Shown piece by piece: positions 51,753 to 58,951 of a stretch of DNA of 64,000 bases. The stretch's first letter is position 1, and each line of letters begins with the position of its first letter. Position numbers and translations under genes: made by a program. Source of the stretch: Sporomusa silvacetica DSM 10669 (GTDB lineage Bacteria > Bacillota > Negativicutes > Sporomusales > Sporomusaceae); assembly GCF_002257705.1 (NCBI RefSeq), contig NZ_LSLK01000073.1, forward strand, positions 1 through 64,000, given 5' to 3'. The notes under the pieces were generated by a model, which was given only the letters and a program-made list of their open reading frames with translations, searched no databases and was not told the DNA's origin.

Positions 51753-53051
51753 TCAAAAATATCCTGGCCATTGTGAAAGTCTATGGGGGTATGTGGCCCT
51801 CATGAAAGGCTTCCCTTTCGTTTCTAACTTGACTTGTTCAGTGAATTCTTTCAATCTGAAATCAGTATAATTATAAAATGAAGGCGCCTGCAAAATTGAC
51901 GCATTTTCCGCACGTACATGTACAATAACTGGTATCATGCTCTCCTTTGCCAATGCATATCTTTGCTCCATAGAACACTGCAGTTGATCATCAATAGTTA
52001 CTCTTAATGATTCTTTATTCAGCATGGAAGCATATTTTATACATAATTCTAAATCATCCACAGAGTCAGGAATGAGTCTTACTTGCTCAGGTGCTAACCA
52101 CATTGGAAAGCAGCCCCTGTCAATAATCCTTGATAAAATTGCATACATAAATCTTTCAATTGAACCAATAATATTGGCATGTAATACAATGGGATTTGAT
52201 CCATCTTCTTTCAAAATGCCAAATTTTATAGGATTGTCATAATCTAACTGAAAGGCTGATACTTCAAGTGGATTTCCTTCACCTACATCAAAATGATATT
52301 CAACATTAATCGGTCTTCCTTTTCGAGGGTTAGCTTCAAGAAGCAACGCTTCCCTTTCATGCAAACGAACCAATTGTAATATCCATTCCAAATTTTTTTC
52401 TAAAAAGTCGTTGGTAACTTTGTATGTACAATAGAAATCCAGGTTAAATTCGGATGCAAGCTCAAGTATCTTTTTATGTATCTGAAGACTTTCGTCAAGT
52501 GATTCATTCAGGTTATTAAATAATTCATGCATATCTATCATGGTAAACTCACACGCTCTACGTAATGGGCTATATCTTTCCTCAAGCCTACAGCATTTGG
52601 TCATCTCGAAAAGCTTTAGCGGTAGATGGCTGGAAGATAAACCATTTTCACCAACTAATCCCAACTGAGAATAAAGCACTCCTATTTTTGTAACAAGATG
52701 TCTTCCTGAAGAATTTGTATGATACGTGTTCTCTCCTGATTGCTCAACATGATTTGCAACAGCTAAATTCTCGAAATCTGTAAGCACAGGTGCCTCTATA
52801 TAAAAACATTCTAGATCAGCATAAAGACCATAGATATATTCCTTAATGAGATTGAATAAAATAGCACCTCTTGGCAGGAAGATATAATGTCCTTTTCCAG
52901 ATGTAGGGTCCTGCGTTACGATTTTCAATTTTTCTATATTTAAGTCATATTTATTAACAAAATCATCCTCTTGTTTTTCTCCTGCAAGCTTGTTCAATAT
53001 TTTTGTAGTAGTAGTAGTAGTAATCGTTCCATCAATATTTAATATTCTCAT
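51753..53051 (-). CDS. Threonyl-tRNA synthetase-like protein (catalytic + anticodon domains only)
   Basis: 432 aa. Lacks the TGS and editing domains of full ThrRS (about 640 aa). The class II core is recognisable: GHYIFLPRGAILFNLIKEY (motif 1), LPLKLFEMTKCCRLEERYSP (motif 2), VLHANIIGSIERFMYAI (motif 3), then WLAPEQVRLIP and an anticodon-binding domain. Of the three zinc ligands of ThrRS, the two His are kept (DMHELF, VLHANI), but the Cys of the MNCPGH segment is missing (region reads RHLVTKIGVLYSQLG). The N-terminus has a run of Thr, TITTTTTTKI, coded by ACT repeats. It is unlikely to be a housekeeping ThrRS. RBS AGGAGGG. Confidence 0.88.
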   Translation of the reverse strand: MRILNIDGTITTTTTTKILNKLAGEKQEDDFVNKYDLNIEKLKIVTQDPTSGKGHYIFLPRGAILFNLIKEYIYGLYADLECFYIEAPVLTDFENLAVANHVEQSGENTYHTNSSGRHLVTKIGVLYSQLGLVGENGLSSSHLPLKLFEMTKCCRLEERYSPLRRACEFTMIDMHELFNNLNESLDESLQIHKKILELASEFNLDFYCTYKVTNDFLEKNLEWILQLVRLHEREALLLEANPRKGRPINVEYHFDVGEGNPLEVSAFQLDYDNPIKFGILKEDGSNPIVLHANIIGSIERFMYAILSRIIDRGCFPMWLAPEQVRLIPDSVDDLELCIKYASMLNKESLRVTIDDQLQCSMEQRYALAKESMIPVIVHVRAENASILQAPSFYNYTDFRLKEFTEQVKLETKGKPFMRATYPHRLSQWPGYF

Positions 53052-53070
53052 TACCTAATCCCTCCTGTAA

Positions 53071-53109
53071 TCATCCATTAAAAATTCGCTCATCCTTATA
53101 AGCACCCAT
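53071..53109 (-). CDS. Tiny open frame (12 codons) ahead of the ThrRS-like gene
   Basis: ATG 53109 with AGGGGTGG five nt upstream encodes MGAYKDERIFNG and stops 19 bp before the next ATG. Spacing and ribosome site are good for translation, but at 12 codons chance is possible. It could be a leader peptide coupling translation to the ThrRS-like gene, or a very small precursor for the radical SAM enzyme. No signal for either beyond position. Confidence 0.35.
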   Translation of the reverse strand: MGAYKDERIFNG

Positions 53110-53257
53110 AAACCACCCCTTCTTTGCCGATTACACAGTCTCGCAATAGACGCACTGACGCTCTCGAACTGCTACCTTATTAAAAACTTAACTATCAACA
53201 CCTCCTTTATTAAATAAAACTATTGGTGACCTACGAGTTTCATTTAACTCAGAATAC

Positions 53258-53392
53258 AAAAAAGCCATCGTAACCTTCTGCTGGGCATTACATGCCACGG
53301 AAGGATAGCGATGACCTTCAAGTCAAAATATTACACTTCGCTATGGTAAATCTCTTCAAGAGATTTGCTCAAACTTTTAGAATTTTAATCTT
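53258..53392 (-). promoter_or_regulatory. Leader RNA of the ThrRS-like operon (leader g)
   Basis: From about 53392: 5' hairpin AAATCTC-TTGAA-GAGATTT (53366-53348), then GACT-TGAA-GGTC (53324-53313), overlapping a terminator CATCG..CGATGGC followed by TTTTTT (53263-53258). The inner GGCAT/ATGCC and CCTTC/GAAGG stems strengthen the terminator. Same design as leaders b, d, e and f, with more diverged sequence. Confidence 0.65.
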
Positions 53393-53398
53393 TAACAT

Positions 53399-53427
53399 AT
53401 TATATGGATCAATATACAAGATTTCAA
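53399..53427 (-). promoter_or_regulatory. Sigma-A promoter of the ThrRS-like operon
   Basis: Minus-strand TTGAAA (53427-53422), 17-nt spacer, TATAAT (53404-53399). Confidence 0.85.
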
Positions 53428-53429
53428 CA

Positions 53430-53764
53430 CTATTTTAGTATTATTATAAAGTCATATGGAGCGCCGTGGGCAGCCACGTTTGCCAGTGTCACTAACGCAA
53501 ACTCATTGCCTTTAAAAACCTTGTCATTCCATTCTGCCGGATTGCAAAGATCTGTTTTGTGCCAATATTGGCAGCAGAAATTTTGGCAAACAGCTTGTAC
53601 GACGGCACAACAATAACCTTTTTATCTTGATTAATGTTAGCTGGAACAACCTGCGGATTCACTTCACAATAGGCACTTATCCCGGTCTTTTTATCAAAGA
53701 ATAAAAACCACAGTGCTTTGTCCCGGGAACTATGCACCTCCAGTAAATTTGCTTTGCCAATATT
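53430..53764 (-). pseudogene. Fragment of a long FmdE-family gene, frameshifted
   Basis: One frame reads NIGKANLLEVHSSRDKALWF, then FFDKKTGISAYCEVNPQVV and AKISAANIG; the sequence then continues in another frame as LCNPAEWNDKVFKGNEFALV, TLANVAAHGAPYDF, before a stop. From memory these blocks occur in the N-terminal half of the long (about 400 aa) FmdE-type proteins. The start and the C-terminal half are missing, so it is a remnant. It retains its own promoter and leader b upstream, and is directly followed by the promoter of the ThrRS-like operon. Confidence 0.7.
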
Positions 53765-53840
53765 TCAATTAAAGATGAATGCCCGTTCATCAGGCATAAG
53801 TAGCCATATCAGCAGTAAATTCTATAACGCCACTATAAAT

Positions 53841-53965
53841 AAAAAGGTATGAGCGAATAAAGGACCTATTCACGTCCTTTACCGGCTTCATACCTTGAGT
53901 TACGTTATATCTGTATTTACATTTCCATATGACTAAATTTGTAATGAGTTTTCACAACTCTATTC
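53841..53965 (-). promoter_or_regulatory. Leader RNA ahead of the FmdE remnant (leader b)
   Basis: From about 53965: 5' hairpin GAGTT-GTGAA-AACTC (53960-53946), then AAGGT-ATGAA-GCC within the 5' arm of a terminator (TCATACCTTTTT at the 3' end, T-run 53845-53841) with inner AAAGGAC/GTCCTTT stem. It is nearly identical to leader a over AAGGTATGAAGCC. Confidence 0.7.
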
Positions 53966-53971
53966 ACATAT

Positions 53972-54000
53972 ATTTTACATTATTTTAATATTTTTGTAAA
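53972..54000 (-). promoter_or_regulatory. Promoter of leader b
   Basis: Minus-strand TTTACA (54000-53995), 17-nt spacer, TAAAAT (53977-53972). Confidence 0.65.
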
Positions 54001-54140
54001 TAAATGTTTTTTAAAAATGGCGCGATCCACTCCTTTTTCCGCCACATAGCACCAGATGATGCATGTAGCAGGAAAAGTAAACCATAAACCCGAAATGTTT
54101 TTTCTAGCCTAAATATATTTTTAAGATAGGAGCTAATGTC

Positions 54141-54905
54141 ATGCAGTATGACCTATTCAACAAAGTCGCCGTTATTACTGGGGGAACCTCCGGCATCGGT
54201 TTATCTACCGCTAAACTATTTTTATCCAACGGTGCAAAGGTTGTTATCGTTGGTCGTGATTCTACAAAGGGTCATGCAGCAAAGCAATCCTTGGCTGCAA
54301 TTTCAAACACCATTGATTATGTGCAGGGAGATGTTTCCCACCCTGCAGACTGCGTTAACATAATAGAACAAGCAACCACCATCTTTGGAAAACTTGATAT
54401 TTTGGTGAATTCAGCCGGTATCTATCAAGAAAATTTAATCTCTGATGTCAGTGAAGAAGATTATAATACTATTATGGATGTCAATGTAAAAGGTGTTTAT
54501 TTCATGTGCAAATCCGCTTTACCTGAACTGCGTAAAGCCGGTGGAGGCTCTATCATCAACCTCGCTTCTGACGCAGGTATCAATGGCAATCTCTTGTGTA
54601 CAGCCTACTGCGCTTCCAAAGGAGCAGTCATTGCTCTTACCAAGGCATTAGCTTTAGAATGCGCCCCTTATGACATCCGCGCCAATTGTGTATGCCCTGG
54701 CGATGTGGCTACACCTCTACTTGACCATCAGCTTACCGCTCCCAATAACATCTGCACTCTATCAGATATGGCAAATTTATACCCGCTTGGCCGCATTGCG
54801 CAGCCTTCAGAAGTTGCCCACGTTATTTCCTTTTTAGCCTCTCCTGCTGCATCCTTTGTCACTGGTGCAGTGTGGACAGTTGATGGTGGATTAACTGCCT
54901 GTTAG
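54141..54905 (+). CDS. Short-chain dehydrogenase/reductase
   Basis: 254-aa classical SDR. Cofactor motif TGGTSGIG (residues 14-21), NSAG-type LVNSAGIY, catalytic Ser in INLASDAG and the YxxxK pair as AYCASKGAV; ends FVTGAVWTVDGGL. An Arg follows in VIVGRDS, which allows NADP(H). The substrate is unknown. It is on the opposite strand to its neighbours, isolated in the metal island, with a 230-bp AT-rich upstream region that contains leader b in the other direction. RBS AGGAG at 54127. Confidence 0.92.
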   Translation: MQYDLFNKVAVITGGTSGIGLSTAKLFLSNGAKVVIVGRDSTKGHAAKQSLAAISNTIDYVQGDVSHPADCVNIIEQATTIFGKLDILVNSAGIYQENLISDVSEEDYNTIMDVNVKGVYFMCKSALPELRKAGGGSIINLASDAGINGNLLCTAYCASKGAVIALTKALALECAPYDIRANCVCPGDVATPLLDHQLTAPNNICTLSDMANLYPLGRIAQPSEVAHVISFLASPAASFVTGAVWTVDGGLTAC

Positions 54906-54906
54906 T

Positions 54907-55215
54907 TCAAAAATAAGTGAACATTGCTGAGTCATTTTTCATTGGCTGAACCGTTAAGTTAAGTCCTGAAATTATAGAACCATGATTGTTTTTATCCAAA
55001 TCAGCAACAACAGCAATTTTAAAACCAGGTGGCAGCAAACCCTGATAGTTACCAATCCCTGTCAGCGGAATGCCCATACCGATAAGCAGCGCATTCCACT
55101 CGGTATTATAACCAAGAATTTCTCTAATCCAAGCCAAGAGAACTTCCACTTCATAGCCGACACCTTTCGTTTGTGATATGCGTTTTCCTAAAATGATTCT
55201 ACCATGCGTAAATTT
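54907..55215 (-). pseudogene. Start-less open frame after the methyltransferase, family unknown
   Basis: Open from 55215 to the TGA or stop at 54907 on the minus strand, 102 codons; the first ATG (55149) has no ribosome site. It reads GRIILGKRISQTKGVGYEVE, then EVLLAWIREILGYNTEWNAL, GMGIPLTGIGNYQGLLPPG, FKIAVVADLDKNN. The text looks like the C-terminal part of a real protein, so a 5'-truncated gene is likely. I do not recognise it. It lies 28 bp after the TonB-ECF-methyltransferase operon and may have belonged to it. Confidence 0.5.
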
Positions 55216-55242
55216 CTAACTTACGCTATTCCTATATTTTAA

Positions 55243-55836
55243 CTAGCTCTTTATAGCTTTAATAAAATAGCGATCCTCGGCATCAATGATTTGGGTCACT
55301 TGATATCCGGCAGTTGTCAGCCACCCACTTACTGTTTCTCCAGGCGCCAGGCGGTCATTCTTGACAACCTCGCTGTCCTGATGGATGGCATTGACTTGCT
55401 GCCTGGAAATGTCATGCATAATGACCAACAATCCCCCTTCACGCAGCAGACTTCGCATGTGGGTCATAAACCTTTGTTTGTCCTTAATATGCGGAAAAAA
55501 ATTAAAACACAACACGGCATCAAATACGCCGTGTTCAGGTACAAATTCCATAATATCGCCAACAGCAAACGAAATATCACCAAGACTGCCGTATTTCTCC
55601 TCAGCCTTAGCCAGCATATTGGCTGAAAAATCTACTGCCGTAATTTTGCCTGCCGAGCCAACAGCTTTTTTAATGAACGGCAACAGTACGCCTGTGCCGC
55701 TGCCAGCGTCAAGCACTTTACAGCCAGGCTCTAACCCAACCATTTCTACCAATTCAGCTATCTTTTTAGCATCAACCGAACGGGTACTGTCCCACTGTCC
55801 GGCAATTTGATCAAAAAAATCGCGTTCATTACCCAT
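55243..55836 (-). CDS. SAM-dependent methyltransferase of the TonB-ECF operon
   Basis: 197 aa. Class I motif I is KVLDAGSGTGVLLPFIKKA (about 40), with ITAVDFSANML and AVLCFNFFPHIKD. It opens ERDFFDQIAGQWD, as in UbiE-like or Type 11 methyltransferases. It overlaps the ECF S-component gene by 8 nt, so it is translationally coupled to transport. The pairing of a methyltransferase with an outer- and inner-membrane uptake system mirrors the nik operon. Confidence 0.9.
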   Translation of the reverse strand: MGNERDFFDQIAGQWDSTRSVDAKKIAELVEMVGLEPGCKVLDAGSGTGVLLPFIKKAVGSAGKITAVDFSANMLAKAEEKYGSLGDISFAVGDIMEFVPEHGVFDAVLCFNFFPHIKDKQRFMTHMRSLLREGGLLVIMHDISRQQVNAIHQDSEVVKNDRLAPGETVSGWLTTAGYQVTQIIDAEDRYFIKAIKS

Positions 55837-56362
55837 GTACTTTCACCTGCTTAAATATCCAGCAAACAGCCTCAAGTTTTTTCACAAGCAGCGGGACAAA
55901 TAATAATTGTATAATAATCCCTGGCAGTCCTGTAGAAATGGCGCCAAGAATATATGTCAGGGGTTTCAGCTTAACGGCCACCACAGCAACCATACTGGCC
56001 ACTACAAGCATAGCAGTCAAGCGGCCTGCCAGCATCGCGCCGATCAGTGACCATACCAGCGGCAGCTTGCACTGCCGGTACAAATATCCGGACACAACGC
56101 CATATACTCCTAATTCAACTGTAATAATCGGCAAAAATGGTATTACAGGTGGCATACCGGTGGCAAAACTGCTAATAGCAGGAGTCAATACTCCCACAAT
56201 CAGCCCAGCTTTTACGCCAAGCATCAGGCCCGCCATAAGCACCGGAATGTGCATCGGTAAAAAAACAGAACCAACCCCGCCAACTAAATGGAAGGCCATT
56301 GGCAACATTACACCCAGTGCAATGAACATGGCTACATGAATTAATTTTCGAGTATAACTCAT
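55829..56362 (-). CDS. ECF transporter S component
   Basis: 177 aa, five to six membrane segments. The segments FLPMHIPVLMAGLMLGVKAG and LTPAISSFATGMPPVIPFLP fit ECF S components. The S component determines substrate specificity; it needs a shared T/ATPase module, not encoded here. Coupled to an upstream TonB-dependent receptor, it gives a route across both membranes. The cargo is unknown: cobalamin-like, thiam-like or metal chelate. The start is 30 bp after the receptor stop. Confidence 0.88.
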   Translation of the reverse strand: MSYTRKLIHVAMFIALGVMLPMAFHLVGGVGSVFLPMHIPVLMAGLMLGVKAGLIVGVLTPAISSFATGMPPVIPFLPIITVELGVYGVVSGYLYRQCKLPLVWSLIGAMLAGRLTAMLVVASMVAVVAVKLKPLTYILGAISTGLPGIIIQLLFVPLLVKKLEAVCWIFKQVKVHG

Positions 56363-56391
56363 AAAAAACCTTCTCTCTGATGAAGTCGCAG

Positions 56392-58422
56392 TTATATTTT
56401 TTGTGTTAAATTAACATAGTACGAGCGTCCAGGCATTGGATACCCCAGTTGTTCAACATACTGTTTATCAAAAATATTATCTACATAGAAGCTGATACTT
56501 CTCGTCTTGTCAAGTTCTCTCACTATAGCCAGGTTATGTATGGTATAGCTGCCAATGGTGTTAACCGTATTGTTATACAGTGCTTTTTGCTGACCGGTAA
56601 AATTCACGCTGTATCTCACTTGCCAAGGCTTGGCATCATATTGGTAGGCAAGTGATGCTTTGTGCAGCGGACGATAATCAAGCGCATCTGTCATACCAGC
56701 GTCAGTACGGGTGGCTCCCACTTTCTCAGTATGTTGATTGGTATAGTTGAGGATTAGCTTATTCGAGTCGTCTAGCTTAAATACATTCTCCCACTCAGCA
56801 CCCCATACCTTGGCCTTATTAATGTTATAACAAAAGTATGGATAAGCATGTTGAAAGTTAATATAGTCATTAATATCCTGATAGAAAAATGTAACTTTTG
56901 TGTTATATTTTTCACTGATCTTTTGCTCAACCCCGGTCTCATAGCTAATTCCCTTTTCCGGTTTAATCTGCTGTTGGTAGCCAGGATTGGTTGCTCCGGC
57001 TTTCGTTCCAGAATTGTAGTTTTGAGACCACCAATAGTATTCCGCCATGGATGGCGAACGCCACAGCCGGTTTACTGAAATAAACGTGTTTGTTGCTGCA
57101 TTATTGCGGAACGATAAGCTCAGTTTCGGTGACAGGGAATCGGCATCATACTCACGCATCGTAGTAGCCCTGCTATCATCGCGACTGGCTGATAAATGAT
57201 CATAGCGCAAACCTAAATAAGTTGACCATCTATCATTCAGTTTCCAGCTGTCGTCAACATAGGCTCCCCATAAATCGATCTTTTGCGAAGGATATATCTG
57301 ATCAGTACTGCCAGTCGGCCGAATATCATAATAACCATATCCGTAGCGCAACCGCTTATATTCACCGCCATATCCAACTGTATGACCATCAATTTCCGTT
57401 TGACCTGATATGCCAATATTGTCAGATTGGTCACTTACTATGGTACGGTCAAGATCAATGGCCGTTCCTGCCGCATTATAGTTGACTTCGCGACGCTGTT
57501 CATCATTCTTCCAATATTCTATCTGCCAAAAACCGCTCTCTGTCTTATGTCTGTAGGCAAAGTCATAATACGTGTTATCTTTTTCCCAATAGGCACCCGG
57601 ATTTAATGTATAGTTGCTAATGGACGGCGATAAACTCTCGCCATCACTGATCGGATAGCTGGAATCATAATTCGCTCCCGGCTTATTGGCAATAATATAC
57701 CACCGTTTGGTTTCTGTGCGGTTAACACCGGCAGAAATGTTGTCCTCTTTAGTGATGTCATAATTCAGTCGCAAACCGTATTGTTTGGCATCATAGTCAT
57801 TGTTGCGCAAATACGCGTCTGCTCCTGTTTTATTAGCAATAACATTAAAATTAAGCTTACCTACTGAGCCACTATAGTTAACTAAATAGTCATACCGACC
57901 ATTGCTGCCTGACAAAATATTAATTTCCCCGCCATTCACGCCTTTGTCACGGGTAATAATATTGATAACCCCGCCCAGGGTATTGCCATGAGCAGCTGAT
58001 TTGGCCCCTTTGATAATTTGAATTTTTTCCACTGTGTTGAGCGGGATGGTTGTCCAATCTACGTATTGTCCGCCCATAACCCCGGCAGAATTAATTTGTC
58101 GGCCATTTAAGAGCACGGTATAGCGCCGCGCATCAAAGCCACGTAGCTTGACTGTACCGTCCTGGTTGTCACCGGCACTGGCCCGTTGCTGAACATCAAT
58201 ACCTGCAGAACTGCGTAAGAGCTCGGGAATGGTGGCTGCCTTACCCGGACTCACTGATTTGACATTAACTGTAGTGTCCGCATTGCTTTTGGCGACACCC
58301 TCGGCCTGAATCACAATTTCTTCAAGATTGTAGGTAGGCACCGCTTCAGCCATAACCGGCATTCCTGCCATTAGTATTCCTGTCAGAGCCGCGGTAGCAA
58401 GTGCTTTTTTATTTAATTTCAC
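56392..58422 (-). CDS. TonB-dependent outer-membrane receptor
   Basis: 676 aa with signal peptide (KLNKKALATAALTGILMAGMPVMAEA). A TonB-box-like LEEIVIQAEG is followed by the plug domain (about 50-165: IPELLRSSAGIDVQQ, VLLNGRQIN, EKIQIIKGAKSAAHGNTLGG-type) and a 22-strand barrel ending YYVNLTQKI. GTG 58422 has GGGGGAG upstream; the open frame runs to 58461 without a site. Such receptors import metal chelates or cobalamin and prove an outer membrane in this Firmicute. Leader c lies just upstream. The ExbB/ExbD motor genes expected here are a relic. Confidence 0.95.
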   Translation of the reverse strand: MKLNKKALATAALTGILMAGMPVMAEAVPTYNLEEIVIQAEGVAKSNADTTVNVKSVSPGKAATIPELLRSSAGIDVQQRASAGDNQDGTVKLRGFDARRYTVLLNGRQINSAGVMGGQYVDWTTIPLNTVEKIQIIKGAKSAAHGNTLGGVINIITRDKGVNGGEINILSGSNGRYDYLVNYSGSVGKLNFNVIANKTGADAYLRNNDYDAKQYGLRLNYDITKEDNISAGVNRTETKRWYIIANKPGANYDSSYPISDGESLSPSISNYTLNPGAYWEKDNTYYDFAYRHKTESGFWQIEYWKNDEQRREVNYNAAGTAIDLDRTIVSDQSDNIGISGQTEIDGHTVGYGGEYKRLRYGYGYYDIRPTGSTDQIYPSQKIDLWGAYVDDSWKLNDRWSTYLGLRYDHLSASRDDSRATTMREYDADSLSPKLSLSFRNNAATNTFISVNRLWRSPSMAEYYWWSQNYNSGTKAGATNPGYQQQIKPEKGISYETGVEQKISEKYNTKVTFFYQDINDYINFQHAYPYFCYNINKAKVWGAEWENVFKLDDSNKLILNYTNQHTEKVGATRTDAGMTDALDYRPLHKASLAYQYDAKPWQVRYSVNFTGQQKALYNNTVNTIGSYTIHNLAIVRELDKTRSISFYVDNIFDKQYVEQLGYPMPGRSYYVNLTQKI

Positions 58423-58445
58423 TCTTTTCTCCCCCATCGTTACTA

Positions 58446-58501
58446 AGAAAAAGGCATGCAAACCAGCAGGAGCTTCACGCCCCCAAAGGTTTCATACCTT
58501 A
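58446..58501 (-). promoter_or_regulatory. Attenuator hairpin between exbBD relic and TonB receptor (leader c)
   Basis: Minus strand AAGGTATGAAACC (58500 down) forms either a small AAGGT-ATGAA-ACCTT hairpin or the terminator AAGGTATG..CATGCC followed by TTTTTC (58452-58446). Identical in its 5' part to leaders a and b. It starts 2 bp after the relic's stop, 24 bp before the receptor start. Confidence 0.75.
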
Positions 58502-58502
58502 G

Positions 58503-58721
58503 TCAACTATTTTCAATTAATGAGTGCACTAATACTAGTGCTGATACAGCTACCTTTTTTACACCTAATGCTTTAAGCTCATCCAATATCATAACAACCC
58601 GGCCATATTCGGCCTGCTTATCAGCCCGCAGAATAGCCTGTGGCTGTCTGCTAAACGATGAAATCATACCAACAACTGTACCTAGTAATCCCAACAGTGG
58701 TGATACGTGGACTTTATTTTT
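58503..58721 (-). pseudogene. exbB-exbD relic fused by internal deletion
   Basis: A 72-codon open frame begins after a TAA at 58722. It reads VSPLLGLLGTVVGMISSF, the ExbB/TolQ third-helix signature, and goes without a break into PQAILRADKQAEYGRVVMIL, DELKALGVKKVAVSA, the C-terminal half of ExbD/TolR. The end of exbB and the start of exbD, including its membrane segment, are deleted. The remnant keeps its promoter, leader e, and position ahead of the TonB receptor. A functional motor must be encoded elsewhere if the receptor works. Confidence 0.88.
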
Positions 58722-58753
58722 TTAACGAATTAAATCACGCCACCCCCCAAAAT

Positions 58754-58866
58754 AAAAAACCACAACGATCTACGGTCATTCTTAACCGTAATACCTTCGT
58801 GGTTATTCACTCACATTATGTCATTGTCTTTTAATACTACACCGCACAACCTTCTTGGCTGTATTT
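58754..58866 (-). promoter_or_regulatory. Leader RNA of the exbBD-TonB-ECF operon (leader e)
   Basis: From about 58866: 5' hairpin ACAGCC-AAGAA-GGTTGT, then ACC-ACGAA-GGT (58803-58793) overlapping terminator AACCAC..GTGGTT followed by TTTTA (58759-58754), with an inner ACGGT/ACCGT stem. Member of the shared leader family. Confidence 0.7.
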
Positions 58867-58872
58867 GTTAAA

Positions 58873-58902
58873 ATAATAACATAATCTTAATCAGTTTGAC
58901 AA
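58873..58902 (-). promoter_or_regulatory. Promoter of leader e
   Basis: Minus-strand TTGTCA (58902-58897), 18-nt spacer, TATTAT (58878-58873). Confidence 0.7.
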
Positions 58903-58951
58903 TAGGGAATTTTTCTTAAATTCGGTAATAACTTTGAAACAGGTGCAAAAC

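Noticed and set aside
57222..57485. Plus-strand frames within the TonB receptor and other genes
   Set aside because: Shadow frames of well-supported genes, with no ribosome site and no recognisable protein features.
41511..58866. ANTAR-type two-hairpin antitermination targets
   Set aside because: ANTAR targets have hexaloops with A at position 1 and G at position 4 and close spacing; the loops here are (A)YGAA with longer linkers. Mechanism may be similar but the known motif does not match.
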